Made by a program: the position numbers and the translations under genes. Shown here piece after piece: positions 1 to 9,974 of a DNA stretch of 35,257 bases. Source of the DNA: Bacteroidales bacterium (lineage in GTDB: Bacteria > Bacteroidota > Bacteroidia > Bacteroidales > UBA932); NCBI GenBank assembly GCA_022774085.1, contig JALFNZ010000137.1:1-35257 (forward strand). The letters run 5' to 3'. Below the pieces are notes generated by a model. That model was given only the letters and a program-made list of their open reading frames with translations. It made no database searches and was not told the DNA's origin. Each line of letters starts with the position of its first letter. The stretch's first letter is position 1.

Positions 1-918
1 AAGAATTCCAACAAGCGCCCCGAGAGGCATCTGGGAGAAAATGAATGGCAGGGTCTTGTACACCAGGCCCGGACCGGACTGAGGACTGAGACCGAATGCG
101 AATACAGCCGGCATGATGGCACAACCAGCAATCAGCGCAAAAACCAGGTCTGACACAGCTATTGCAGCCGATGATTTTGCTATATTTTCGGATTTGTTGA
201 CATATGAGGCATAGGTCAGCATGGTGCCGCAGCCCAAAGAAAGCGAAAAGAAAGATTGTCCCAGAGCTGCTGCGCATACTTCCGGGGTCAATTTTGAGAA
301 ATCCGGCTTGAACAGATAGGCAATACCCTCCGAGGAGCCTTCCAAAGTCATGGCACGCACAGCGATGAGCACGACTACGACGAATAGAATTGGCATCATG
401 ACTTTACCGAATCTCTCGATTCCCCCCTTGACTCCTCCCATGACGATGAGTGCTGTAATCAGCAGAAAGAATGTGTGGCCGAGAATAGGTATCAGAGGCG
501 AGGATACAAAGTCATTGAACATGCTGTCCAGCTCTTCATGGGTGACATAGTCGGTGAATCCGAATGTGCAGGCCTTGAAGAAATACTGCATGGACCATCC
601 TCCAATGACACTGTAATATGAAACGATTATCAGCGGGGCAACCAAAGAAATCAGGCCGACCCATTTCCATCCGGTTCCCGGGGCGAGTTTGCCGAATGCA
701 CTGAACGCATTGGTCTGGCTCCTGCGTCCAATGATGAATTCACAGAAAAGGATGGGAAGAGAAAGCAGGAATACGCATAGAATGTACACCAGTATAAAGG
801 CTGCACCTCCGTACTCTCCCACCATATAGGGGAATCTCCACATATTGCCCAGACCAATGGCAGAGCCCGCCATAGCCATCAGAACGCCGAACCGGCTGGT
901 AAAATTTTCGCGTTTCAT
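1..918 (-). CDS. Sodium:neurotransmitter symporter (SNF) family transporter, truncated by the window edge (C-terminus missing)
   Basis: Reverse-strand translation from ATG at 918: MKRENFTSRFGVLMAMAGSAIGLGNMWRFPYMVGEYGGAAFILVYILC..., containing the SNF N-terminal signature GSAIGLGNMWRFPY; the frame stays open to position 1. It starts 4 nt after the folA stop. Confidence 0.9.
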   Translation of the reverse strand, partial: MKRENFTSRFGVLMAMAGSAIGLGNMWRFPYMVGEYGGAAFILVYILCVFLLSLPILFCEFIIGRRSQTNAFSAFGKLAPGTGWKWVGLISLVAPLIIVSYYSVIGGWSMQYFFKACTFGFTDYVTHEELDSMFNDFVSSPLIPILGHTFFLLITALIVMGGVKGGIERFGKVMMPILFVVVVLIAVRAMTLEGSSEGIAYLFKPDFSKLTPEVCAAALGQSFFSLSLGCGTMLTYASYVNKSENIAKSSAAIAVSDLVFALIAGCAIMPAVFAFGLSPQSGPGLVYKTLPFIFSQMPLGALVGIL

Positions 919-922
919 ATCG

Positions 923-1435
923 TCAAATCCGTTTATATGTCACAAATTCAAATTCATATCCCGTTTCAGGGTCTTTCAACATCTCCGAACGGCTTTCTTC
1001 TGCCCATGTATGAGGATCGACTTGGGGAAAGAAGGTGTCGGCATCCTCAATTGATACATGCACCCTTGTCAGGATAAGTTTATGTGCTGTTTCCATGGCC
1101 TGTGCATAGATTTGGCCACCTCCGATGATAAAGCATCGGTCTTCATCCATTCCGTATTCAGCAGCCTTTTCCCCGGCAAGACGGACGGCATCTTCAAGGG
1201 AGGAAGCCGTAAGGACTCCATGTGGTGGCTGGAATGATCTGGATACTACGATGTTGAGCCGCTTGGGAAGGGGCCTTCCAAGGGATTCGAAGGTCTTCCT
1301 TCCCATAATCACGCAGCATCCGGAGGTGTTTTTCTTGAAGAATTTCAAGTCTTCGGATATATGCCAAAGCAGGGCGTTATCCCGGCCAATGGCTCCGTTG
1401 TCGGCTACCGCCGCTATGATTATTGTCTGCATCAT
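923..1435 (-). CDS. folA: Dihydrofolate reductase
   Basis: 170 aa; [36 protein letters not shown]...[25 protein letters not shown]...[13 protein letters not shown] is typical DHFR. Adjacent to thyA. Confidence 0.97.
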   Translation of the reverse strand: MMQTIIIAAVADNGAIGRDNALLWHISEDLKFFKKNTSGCCVIMGRKTFESLGRPLPKRLNIVVSRSFQPPHGVLTASSLEDAVRLAGEKAAEYGMDEDRCFIIGGGQIYAQAMETAHKLILTRVHVSIEDADTFFPQVDPHTWAEESRSEMLKDPETGYEFEFVTYKRI

Positions 1436-2226
1436 ACTGCTACAGGTGCTGGAATACGTGGATATGGGTCATATCCTTCAAGGGCGAAATCTTCGTATTT
1501 GAAGTCGAATATACTCTTGACTTCAGGGTTGATTTTCATCACCGGAAGAGGTCTCGGCTGTCTTGAAAGCTGAAGGTCAACTTGCTCAAAATGATTGAGA
1601 TATATGTGAGTATCTCCTGTAGTATGAATGAAATCTCCCGGCTGAAGACCGCATACCTGGGCTATCATCATGGTAAGGAGCGCATAAGAGGCAATGTTGA
1701 ACGGAACCCCGAGGAACACGTCTGCGCTTCTTTGATAGAGCTGGCATGAGAGTTTTCCGTCTGCCACATAGAACTGGAACATGGTATGGCATGGAGGAAG
1801 GGCCATTTTCTCCACCTCAGCGACATTCCATGCGGACACTATCATCCTCCTGGAGTCCGGATTGGATTTCAGGGTCTGTATGACTTGTGAAAGCTGGTCA
1901 ATGGTACCTCCGTCAGGAGTAGGCCAGCTGCGCCACTGGTGACCGTAAACCGGGCCGAGGTCTCCGTTTTCATCGGCCCATTCGTCCCAGATGGTCACAC
2001 CGTGGTCGTTAAGGTACTTTATGTTGGTGTCGCCGGCTATGAACCAGAGCAATTCGTAGATAATGGATTTCAGATGAACTTTCTTGGTTGTCAGCAGGGG
2101 GAATCCCTGGCTCAGGTCAAATCTCATCTGGTAGCCGAATACGCTTTGGGTGCCCACGCCGGTGCGGTCGCTTTTGATGGCTCCGTTTTCCTTTATGTGA
2201 CGGAGCAGGTCCAGGTATTGTTTCAT
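1432..2226 (-). CDS. thyA: Thymidylate synthase
   Basis: 264 aa; [44 protein letters not shown] (active-site Cys), [20 protein letters not shown]. Overlaps folA by 4 nt (ATGA). Confidence 0.98.
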   Translation of the reverse strand: MKQYLDLLRHIKENGAIKSDRTGVGTQSVFGYQMRFDLSQGFPLLTTKKVHLKSIIYELLWFIAGDTNIKYLNDHGVTIWDEWADENGDLGPVYGHQWRSWPTPDGGTIDQLSQVIQTLKSNPDSRRMIVSAWNVAEVEKMALPPCHTMFQFYVADGKLSCQLYQRSADVFLGVPFNIASYALLTMMIAQVCGLQPGDFIHTTGDTHIYLNHFEQVDLQLSRQPRPLPVMKINPEVKSIFDFKYEDFALEGYDPYPRIPAPVAV

Positions 2227-2242
2227 CGGAATCGGTGCAGGT

Positions 2243-3292
2243 TTATTTCACGGAAAAAGCAAAAATGATGGCCTGCTCATAAACCTCACCAGGACGAAGC
2301 ACTGCACAAGGATAATCCTCCTTGTTCGGAGCGTCCGGATAGTTCTGACACTCGATGGCTACACCTTCATAGTCATTGTAGCTGCGTCCGCATTTGCCCA
2401 TAGGACAGCCTGAAAGCCAGTTTCCGGTATAAACCTGGACCCCAGGCTGGGTGGTATATACGGTCAGCTCCCTACCGCTTTCAGGAGAATACAGGCAAGC
2501 CGCCTGCTGAAGCTGACCAGGCTCGGCACCGTCAATTACCCAGCAATTGTCATATCCCTTTCCATATTTCAAAGCAGGGAAATCCTCGTTTATATCCCTT
2601 CCAAGGGCTTTTTCATTCACAAAATCCATTGGAGTCCCAGCCACCGGACGGCTCTCTCCAAGAGGGATGAGGCTGTCGTCAGTCGGAAGATATTCCGAAG
2701 CATTGAGACGAAGTGTATGAGCGAGAATGTCACCATTACCCTCTCCGTTGAGGTTGAAATAAGCATGGTTGGTAAGGTTGATGATGGTCGGAGCATCGGA
2801 CTCTGCTACAAGGGTAAGGCGAAGTTCATTTTCCTCCGTCCATTCATAGCGGGCAGTAGCCTTGAGTGCACCCGGATAGCCCATTTCCCCATCTTCTGCA
2901 TCATAGAGGAATTCAACGGCATCTCCATCCGTACGGCTTTCCCAAACTTTGTTCTGGAAGCCATCGGGGCCTCCGTGAAGGTGGTTCGGTCCATTGTTGA
3001 CCGGAAGGTCATATTCCTTTCCGTCCAGGGTGAATTTTCCTTTGGCTATACGGTTTGCATACCTACCCGGGATTTTTCCCGCGCATGGTCCATCTCCGAA
3101 ATAACTCATAGGATCTGGATAGCCCAATACAACGTCTGCGAGATTTCCATCCTTGTCCGGTACTACGGCAGATACGATTCCGGCACCTATTGAAGATAGT
3201 TTTACATAAGCTCCAGAATTGTTTGTGATGGTATAGAGATATATCTCCTTGCCACATGAGGTCTTGCCCCATATTTCCTTATCTATTTTCAT
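2243..3292 (-). CDS. galM: Aldose 1-epimerase (galactose mutarotase)
   Basis: 349 aa; [33 protein letters not shown] and [15 protein letters not shown] motifs of GalM. Confidence 0.95.
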   Translation of the reverse strand: MKIDKEIWGKTSCGKEIYLYTITNNSGAYVKLSSIGAGIVSAVVPDKDGNLADVVLGYPDPMSYFGDGPCAGKIPGRYANRIAKGKFTLDGKEYDLPVNNGPNHLHGGPDGFQNKVWESRTDGDAVEFLYDAEDGEMGYPGALKATARYEWTEENELRLTLVAESDAPTIINLTNHAYFNLNGEGNGDILAHTLRLNASEYLPTDDSLIPLGESRPVAGTPMDFVNEKALGRDINEDFPALKYGKGYDNCWVIDGAEPGQLQQAACLYSPESGRELTVYTTQPGVQVYTGNWLSGCPMGKCGRSYNDYEGVAIECQNYPDAPNKEDYPCAVLRPGEVYEQAIIFAFSVK

Positions 3293-3362
3293 GTCTTTTT
3301 GATTGTTTGTATTATCGGCTAAAGTTTCAAATGTTTAAATTAACATTGGTCCCGAAGGATGT

Positions 3363-3393
3363 CAAAGTTATGATTAATTGACGAGATTGCAAA
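3363..3393 (-). promoter_or_regulatory. Predicted Bacteroidetes-type promoter for the galM-thyA-folA-SNF gene run
   Basis: On the minus strand: TTTG (3393-3390), 19-nt spacer, TAACTTTG (3370-3363). Matches the known Bacteroidetes primary-sigma consensus TTTG-N19-21-TAnnTTTG. Located 71 nt upstream of the galM ATG. Confidence 0.6.
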
Positions 3394-4327
3394 AAAATGA
3401 AAACACCTTGTCGGGAACTGCATCCTTCATTACTACATTCTTCTGTGAATCCAGGACATAAAGCGACGGTATGGCCCTCACATTGTAGAGTTCATCCGTC
3501 CTTATCACATTATCCGGGTCAAATCCATTGTACCATTCTTTCGGATAAATCGGCATATAGGACCTCCATGCTTCAATATCCTCATCTATATATATGTTCA
3601 GCACGGCCAATTCTGAGGAGCGTATCATCATGGATATTTCGTCCAGGCTTTTCAATCCCTCGATTATTTCCATACAGGCCTGACATCCGGGATTGCTGAA
3701 AAAAAGAAGTATCCAGTCTGCCTTCACGCAATGGAGGCTGTGCATCCTGCCGTTTTTGTCACAGAACCTGAAATCCGTGGCCCTGGTCCCGACACGGTTC
3801 AACGCACACAATCTTGCCTCGCGTCCATAACTTTCCCTGCGGAGGCTGTCCAGAAGGCTGCATGAGGAAAGTTTTGAAGCATAGACTCCATATACATCCT
3901 CATTTCTTAAAGGAGAATTTGGATCATATAAATATTTGTAAACCAGTTCATTGATATTTTCAAATATTGTCGATGAGCTATCCTTTACCTCGCATGCAAG
4001 CACCTTGGAAAACAGGTTGCCCGCTGCCTTCATGGCAAGAGGCATCTGCACGATATTCAGGCATGAAACCCAATCGGAGAATTTCTGCTCCAGCTCTGTT
4101 TTCCTTACTCCGCCCACAAGGGAAGTATCCGTGGGATATGTTCTGGAAGTATCTGTGAATGCATCCCAATAGTGCATGGCAAGATAATCTGCCCTATCCT
4201 GTGGGGAATCCATCATGGCGGGAGGCATCACAACAGGAAAAGACACGGCTCCGATTTCCTCACTGCCGTGCCCTTTGCATCCGAAAACAAGGATTACAGG
4301 AATCAACAATATCAATGATTTACGCAT
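3374..4327 (-). CDS. DUF5106-like lipoprotein with C-terminal thioredoxin-like domain
   Basis: 317 aa; lipoprotein signal peptide (MRKSLILLIPVILVFGC); C-terminal half has WILLFFSNPGCQACMEIIEGL (CxxC) and IPSLYVLDSQKNVVMKDA (cis-Pro region), as in thioredoxin folds. Confidence 0.75.
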   Translation of the reverse strand: MRKSLILLIPVILVFGCKGHGSEEIGAVSFPVVMPPAMMDSPQDRADYLAMHYWDAFTDTSRTYPTDTSLVGGVRKTELEQKFSDWVSCLNIVQMPLAMKAAGNLFSKVLACEVKDSSSTIFENINELVYKYLYDPNSPLRNEDVYGVYASKLSSCSLLDSLRRESYGREARLCALNRVGTRATDFRFCDKNGRMHSLHCVKADWILLFFSNPGCQACMEIIEGLKSLDEISMMIRSSELAVLNIYIDEDIEAWRSYMPIYPKEWYNGFDPDNVIRTDELYNVRAIPSLYVLDSQKNVVMKDAVPDKVFSFFCNLVN

Positions 4328-4416
4328 TTTCTACCATTTATTGTGTGTTCAAATCCCCACAAAATTATAAAAAATTCATAGATTTGCAGCCGTACTTTAT
4401 AAACCGGACCGAAATA

Positions 4417-7400
4417 ATGAAATATAAACTTTGTCTGAAACTCATTCTTGTCTCTGCGGCCCTGTTTATTCTTCCCCAATTCTGTCTGGCGCAGTTTTAT
4501 GTCACAGGAGATGATCCGGGAAGATTAAAATGGAAAAGCGTTGATACAGACCACTATAGAATCATATATCCCAACGGGGACGACTCTCTTGCCTTCCTTT
4601 ATGGAAGGAATTTGGAGAAATATCGCAATTCCGTTTCAAGGACTACCGGTTATTTGACTTCGGGAGGATGGGGGACGAAAATGCCCATTGTCCTGCATAC
4701 ATGGAACGGAGAAAATGGTTCCGTTGCATGGGCCCCGAAAAGGATGGATCTTTTCACTATCCCTTCGCCATACAGCCCTGAGCCTCTCCCTTGGCATAAG
4801 ATGCTTGCCATCCATGAAAACAGGCATGTCAGCCAGATGCAGTTCGCAATGACGCGCGCACTCAAACCGTTCAACTACATTTTCGGTGAGATGTTCAACA
4901 TAGCCTGCTCGCTTTTCTATCCTGGAATTTCCGCGATGGAAGGCGACGCTGTAATCACCGAGACGGCCTATTCCACTTCCGGAAGGGGCAGGACGGCGGA
5001 ATTCCTAAATTACTACAGGATTGCCTTCGACCAGGGAATCAACGACAGGTCCTATTATAAATGGAGATACGGTTCACAACGTTTCTATGTTCCTAATTAT
5101 TATTCCCTCGGATACATTACAATCGGAGGACTCAGGACCCTTTACGACTGTCCGGATTTCATGTACAGAGTGTATGAACTTTCAGCAAGAAGACCGTATG
5201 ATCTCGGTTCCTATTATACTGTAATCAAGGATATTACCGGTAAGAAATTCAAAGCGGCATTTCAGGAAATTACTGATTCCCTGAGCATTGTATGGAAGGC
5301 TGAGGCTGATGCCAGGGCACCATACACCCCGTTCAGACAAATAGTCGGGGAACCGCGGATATATATGGATTATTCCACTCCGATTGTCACAGAAGGGGCT
5401 GTCTATGCTTTCCGCAAGGGCTTTGAGCATGCACCGGCCCTAGTGAAAGTGGATGGCGCGGGAAAGGAAAAATTCATAATGCACATATCCCCGAACACAA
5501 GCAATATTACTTTCAACCCAGAGGATGGAAGACTTTGGTGGAGCGAAAGTACAACCGGCTACAGATGGTCGCTCAAATCACGCAGCATCCTCCACAGTTA
5601 CGACATCAATACTGGGAAAAAACAGCATTTCCGCACCAACCTTCAGCTCCATAACCCTGTTCCGTCCCCGGACGGAAAATCATTGGCGACGACGCAATAT
5701 TCCACTGACGGAAAAACCGGCATCACCATAATCGATTCATACACAGGAAGATGGAAAGAAGGACACAGTGCTCCTGACTCTCTTCAGATAGTGCAGTTGG
5801 TCTGGAAGGAAGATAAGACTGTCTATGCGACTGCCATTTCAGAACAGGGATATGGCATCTACCGTCTTGACCTTGATGAGGGCTCCTGGAACGTTGTTCT
5901 CGGACCACAGCCTGTCATGGTCGATGATTTCAGCAGCGAAGGAGAATATCTTACATTTACCAGCGATATCGACGGCAGAAACGAACTTTATCAATTCAAT
6001 CCTGGCACTGGTGAACTTTTCAGAAAGACATCATCACGCTACGGTGCCACTGATTTCAAGTATTTTCCAGACGGTGATTCACTGGTGTATGCCTACCCTA
6101 CCCTGAAGGGTAAGATACTGGTTACCAGCCCGTCGGATTCGTTGAAGGATGAGGCCTGCACCTTTGGTCAGAATCACAGATACCATCTGGCAGAGCAGCT
6201 CACCCTGCAGGAAAGGGAATATGCTGCAAACAAGGGAGAAGAGTATATAACTTCATCAGATTCAGTCAGTTTCTCAAAGCCAAAGAAATACAGTAAGCTG
6301 CTACATGCTTTCAACATCCATTCCTGGGCTCCGGTCTATCTGAGTGTGGACAAAATCATGAATATGTCTTTCGACAAAATTTATGAGGCGGCATCATTGG
6401 GATTTGTGGGGATTATGCAGAACCGTCTGGCCACCGCCGTCGGAGAATTCGGATATTCCGCCCACAAGGACCCTTATGACCGTTCAAAGTGGAGACATTC
6501 AGCCCATGCAAAATTCACATATTCAGGATGGCTTCCGGTGCTGGAAGGATCCATTGATTTCAATGACAGGGCGGCAAGGCTGTATTCGCTCTATGCCTGG
6601 ACCAAAGGCAATTCGGCAAGCATATCAATGGGGTCAGATGCAATTCCGATTCCTTCTCTTCAAGGTAAAGTTTCCGTTTATCTTCCACTGAAGTTCAATT
6701 CCGGAGGATGGTACAGAGGCTTTATTCCAAGGCTCACCTATATGATAAGCAATGATTGTTTCGACAGAAGCATTCTTGTCAGAAGTCATGACGTGATTCA
6801 GGGAGGAACACCTGTGGTGAGGGTCATCCGGGACAAAAGGCTCAGTACCATGCAGAGTATGATGGCTACGGCAAGGTTCTACGGCTCTGTAGGTATTCCA
6901 GGTTCAGCTGTCTATCCACGTTGGGGCGGAGGTGTGGAATTGGGCGTTTACAAATCCTTCACTTATGGAAAATATGTGTCTCCCATGGTCTATGCCTATG
7001 CTTATGGGTATTTCCCTGGTTTCACCAGGACTCAGGGACTCAAGCTTACGGGAACTTATCAGCAGAAGGCTGGAAACTCTTCTTATTTCGGCCAGGCTAT
7101 AGTCAGCACCTTACCAAGGGGCTTTGCAGATGCATCTGTATTGCCTTTATGGGCAGCGACATATAGCAAGTATGCTTTCAAACTCTCGGCTGACTATGCC
7201 ATACCTGTCTATATCGGAGAACTGCCTATATTCGGTTCTTTCATTTATATCAAGAGGCTGGTCATCACTCCTCATTTCGACTGCTCATTCTTCAAAGGAG
7301 TGTCCCTGTATTCAGCCGGACTTTCTGCTGTATTTGACCTCAAGACACTTTGTTACATCGAATGGCCTTGCTCTATCGGTGTCACAGCTTCATTCAACGG

Positions 7401-7494
7401 CAGTCTCAACGGCAGATTCAAAGAACTTAAGACAAGCATAGATAACAATATGGGCAGATTCCACATCGGCCCGGTATTCAATGTTTCATTTTAG
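4417..7494 (+). CDS. Large secreted/outer-membrane protein: N-terminal gluzincin-like peptidase region (HENRH), central TolB/PD40-like beta-propeller, C-terminal beta-barrel
   Basis: Start trimmed from the ORF-track 4159 to ATG 4417, which gives a signal peptide (MKYKLCLKLILVSAALFILPQFCLA). HENRHVSQMQF is encoded at 4813 onward and EGDAVITET at 4939 onward; propeller-like repeats (NPVPSPDGKSLATTQYSTDGKTGITIID, FSSEGEYLTFTSDIDGRNELYQFN); C-terminus rich in amphipathic strands and ending in FNVSF. Confidence 0.75.
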   Translation: MKYKLCLKLILVSAALFILPQFCLAQFYVTGDDPGRLKWKSVDTDHYRIIYPNGDDSLAFLYGRNLEKYRNSVSRTTGYLTSGGWGTKMPIVLHTWNGENGSVAWAPKRMDLFTIPSPYSPEPLPWHKMLAIHENRHVSQMQFAMTRALKPFNYIFGEMFNIACSLFYPGISAMEGDAVITETAYSTSGRGRTAEFLNYYRIAFDQGINDRSYYKWRYGSQRFYVPNYYSLGYITIGGLRTLYDCPDFMYRVYELSARRPYDLGSYYTVIKDITGKKFKAAFQEITDSLSIVWKAEADARAPYTPFRQIVGEPRIYMDYSTPIVTEGAVYAFRKGFEHAPALVKVDGAGKEKFIMHISPNTSNITFNPEDGRLWWSESTTGYRWSLKSRSILHSYDINTGKKQHFRTNLQLHNPVPSPDGKSLATTQYSTDGKTGITIIDSYTGRWKEGHSAPDSLQIVQLVWKEDKTVYATAISEQGYGIYRLDLDEGSWNVVLGPQPVMVDDFSSEGEYLTFTSDIDGRNELYQFNPGTGELFRKTSSRYGATDFKYFPDGDSLVYAYPTLKGKILVTSPSDSLKDEACTFGQNHRYHLAEQLTLQEREYAANKGEEYITSSDSVSFSKPKKYSKLLHAFNIHSWAPVYLSVDKIMNMSFDKIYEAASLGFVGIMQNRLATAVGEFGYSAHKDPYDRSKWRHSAHAKFTYSGWLPVLEGSIDFNDRAARLYSLYAWTKGNSASISMGSDAIPIPSLQGKVSVYLPLKFNSGGWYRGFIPRLTYMISNDCFDRSILVRSHDVIQGGTPVVRVIRDKRLSTMQSMMATARFYGSVGIPGSAVYPRWGGGVELGVYKSFTYGKYVSPMVYAYAYGYFPGFTRTQGLKLTGTYQQKAGNSSYFGQAIVSTLPRGFADASVLPLWAATYSKYAFKLSADYAIPVYIGELPIFGSFIYIKRLVITPHFDCSFFKGVSLYSAGLSAVFDLKTLCYIEWPCSIGVTASFNGSLNGRFKELKTSIDNNMGRFHIGPVFNVSF

Positions 7495-7505
7495 AAAATC
7501 ACAAT

Positions 7506-8168
7506 ATGTCAATAATCAAGGAAGCATCGGCCCCATGCAGCAAATGCGGGGAGAAGCAGATAATCAAGATTTACAGAAGCATCAATACGGCGGAGAATCC
7601 GGAGCTCAAGGAAAAAGTCAGGAACGGTTCTCTCTTTCTTTGGGAATGTCCTCATTGCGGCCAGGTGAATCTGGCAAAATATGAGACTCTTTACCACGAT
7701 CCTCAGACCAAACTGATGGTCTGGCTGCTTCCGGAAGGGGATATTTCAGAGACTCAGATGAAGGCTATCACCATGCATACCAAAGCAATGGGTGGTTATA
7801 CCCTGCGCCGTGTCACTGACATGGGTTCACTCATGGAGAAGGTACTCATACATGATGCCGGACTGGATGATGTAGTGCTGGAGATGTGTAAATATGTCAC
7901 CAAGATGGAGATGATAGGAAAGATTACCGGCCGCGAGGACCAGGAAGAACTGATGAAGGCCAGATTCAATTTCTATCGTTGTGAAGGAGAAGGCGATGAA
8001 AGACTCATCACCCTTATGTTCCCTCAGAAAGGCACCATGGCCGGAGTCAACATAGGATGGAATGTGTATCAGGACTGCGAAGGCATTCTCTCGCGCAACC
8101 CTCACATCAATCCTGGAGACGGCTTCGTCACCGTTGACAGCAACTGGCTCGCCTCCAGGCTTGCATGA
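7506..8168 (+). CDS. CpXC-domain protein
   Basis: 220 aa; N-terminal paired zinc-knuckle motifs CSKCGE...CPHCGQ followed by VNLAKYETLYHDP, resembling the CpXC family. Begins 11 nt after the upstream gene. Confidence 0.75.
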   Translation: MSIIKEASAPCSKCGEKQIIKIYRSINTAENPELKEKVRNGSLFLWECPHCGQVNLAKYETLYHDPQTKLMVWLLPEGDISETQMKAITMHTKAMGGYTLRRVTDMGSLMEKVLIHDAGLDDVVLEMCKYVTKMEMIGKITGREDQEELMKARFNFYRCEGEGDERLITLMFPQKGTMAGVNIGWNVYQDCEGILSRNPHINPGDGFVTVDSNWLASRLA

Positions 8169-8201
8169 AAAAAGGGTTCGTCCATCACTGGAGGAACCCT
8201 T
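8168..8201 (-). terminator. Intrinsic terminator of the PUL operon (minus strand), at the convergent junction
   Basis: AAGGGTTC-G-TCCA-TCAC-TGGA-G-GAACCCTT hairpin (8172-8201, one G-G mismatch); the A6 tract at 8168-8173 reads as U6 on the minus strand. Confidence 0.75.
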
Positions 8202-8242
8202 AACCCCTATCATATTAACCGTTTATCTCTTACTATCAGGGG

Positions 8243-9124
8243 CTATTTTAGTTTTCCTTTGAGTACTATGTCTCCCCATGTGAAGATGATGGTCTTTTCA
8301 TCTTTGCGCTCGACCTTGACAATCTCACCTGGTCCGATATACTGGAGGGTGCCAGAGGCGTCAACGGCAAACGATCCGCCAGCTATTCCCCACGCTGGGA
8401 ATGACCAACCGTTACAAAGTACATTTGTTAGGTTGTTGTTTGTAGCATATTCTGTTGAGACATAATCACCTGACTCAACCTTTCCGCCAGGAGCTGTGGT
8501 AATCTCGAAATATCCGAGTACATCATCACCATTCTTCACAGAGAAGGCATGCACCTCAACTGAAGATCCGTCAGGAACGGAAACCGCCTCAGTTACTTCA
8601 TAGAAGACTTCGACTTCAGGCATCTTCTCATAAGGATATTCAAGTTCAACCTTCGCATTGACCTTTACAAAGGTCTCATTCTCAAGTTTCAAATGTCCGA
8701 AGAAATAGTAGTATTTACCGTCTGAAGAGGCGCAAAGGTCGCCATCTACCACGGAATATTTGTCTGAACTGCCACCTACACGGATATAAGATGTCTGATC
8801 TGATATGTAACAACCATTTCTCGGAGCATCAGATGTAGTTGCTGTGTATGTGGCTGTTTCCATATAGTATTTGTTTCCGAGTATTGTGAGACTCAAAACA
8901 GAACCTGAACCAGAGTATTTTCCTTCAGAACCACTTACTCCTTCATTACCAAGCTCCAAGGTAAACACTCTTGTCGTTTCGACCCATTCAGCTTTGGAAT
9001 ACAGTACTTTTGTAAGGGTCACCTCCTCAGCCTGAACTGCTTCAGGCTTTGGATAGACGATTTCTTTTGAGCAGGAGCCGAGCACAAGTGCGGCAGCTGC
9101 GATGAAGATATATTTCAGTTTCAT
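8243..9124 (-). CDS. Hypothetical PUL-associated lipoprotein
   Basis: 293 aa; lipobox MKLKYIFIAAAALVLGSC; co-directional with and 21 nt after the DUF3823 gene; no family recognised with certainty. Confidence 0.8.
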   Translation of the reverse strand: MKLKYIFIAAAALVLGSCSKEIVYPKPEAVQAEEVTLTKVLYSKAEWVETTRVFTLELGNEGVSGSEGKYSGSGSVLSLTILGNKYYMETATYTATTSDAPRNGCYISDQTSYIRVGGSSDKYSVVDGDLCASSDGKYYYFFGHLKLENETFVKVNAKVELEYPYEKMPEVEVFYEVTEAVSVPDGSSVEVHAFSVKNGDDVLGYFEITTAPGGKVESGDYVSTEYATNNNLTNVLCNGWSFPAWGIAGGSFAVDASGTLQYIGPGEIVKVERKDEKTIIFTWGDIVLKGKLK

Positions 9125-9145
9125 AATACAGATTCTTTTATCAAT

Positions 9146-9955
9146 TTACCACTTATTGTACTCGACAGGAGCGGAGCCATCTAACTTGAGGCAATAGGTA
9201 GGTGAGAAATTATACCTGCTGGAAGTGTTCACACCAGGACCTACAGCACATACTGCAAGTCTTACATAGTGCTCTCTTTCATATTTGAACTCTGTGGAAT
9301 TGACTACATCCGAAGGGTCGATAGAAAGTGTTACTGTTGCTTTTCCTTTTTCGTCAAATGCAACGTTCTTTGCAACGGCACCCGGGTCATCCTTGCAGCC
9401 ATTCAAACCGCTGCCCACGAAGTTGTCTGTATAGCAGCAAAGTCTGACTTCACTTATCTTGTTGGTTTTCATCGGGTCTGTTAGTTCCACAGTACAAGTT
9501 GCTTCTATCTTCTTGGTTGTAGTGTTGTAAGAAATCTTGTGGTCAGTAACCCTTGCATAAGGAAGAACTGAGAAGTTGACTTCATTCTCTCCCCTTTTGA
9601 GTTTGAACTCGGAGATTGCCGGATAATAATTGGCATCATATGTCTCCATTCTGTAATCTCCAGCAAATGTAAGATTGTTCCGGTATGTTCCATTATTCTT
9701 TACATACCAAATCTGCTGAGCCTTGCCGTCCCATCCAAGTTCGGTGACTTTCATGAAGCCGGTGGTTACATTCTGACCATAGATGCTGGACTGACCATAG
9801 ATTTCGGAAAGCACGGGAGCACCTGTCTGGGAATCTATGATAGTGCCATAAACACTGGCGTTGTAACCCTCCTGATTATCCAATTTGAACCAGTCGCAAG
9901 AGGTGACGCACATTGCAGCAAGTGCTGCAGCTACTATATATTTAATGCTTTTCAT
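9146..9955 (-). CDS. DUF3823-like lipoprotein
   Basis: 269 aa; lipobox (AAMCVTSC), YNASVYGTIIDSQTGAPVLSE...VTELGWDGKAQQIWYVKNNGTYRNNLTFAGDYRME pattern; immediately downstream of susD. Confidence 0.8.
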   Translation of the reverse strand: MKSIKYIVAAALAAMCVTSCDWFKLDNQEGYNASVYGTIIDSQTGAPVLSEIYGQSSIYGQNVTTGFMKVTELGWDGKAQQIWYVKNNGTYRNNLTFAGDYRMETYDANYYPAISEFKLKRGENEVNFSVLPYARVTDHKISYNTTTKKIEATCTVELTDPMKTNKISEVRLCCYTDNFVGSGLNGCKDDPGAVAKNVAFDEKGKATVTLSIDPSDVVNSTEFKYEREHYVRLAVCAVGPGVNTSSRYNFSPTYCLKLDGSAPVEYNKW

Positions 9956-9974
9956 TGTTCTTTTACTTAATGTT

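Noticed and set aside
4159-4416. Extended N-terminus of the 1111-aa ORF
   Set aside because: It overlaps the divergent lipoprotein gene (3374-4327) and is not signal-like; ATG 4417 gives a clear signal peptide.
8062-8262. Short plus-strand ORF spanning the CpXC 3' end and the terminator
   Set aside because: Out of frame with the CpXC gene, runs through the hairpin, no conserved features.
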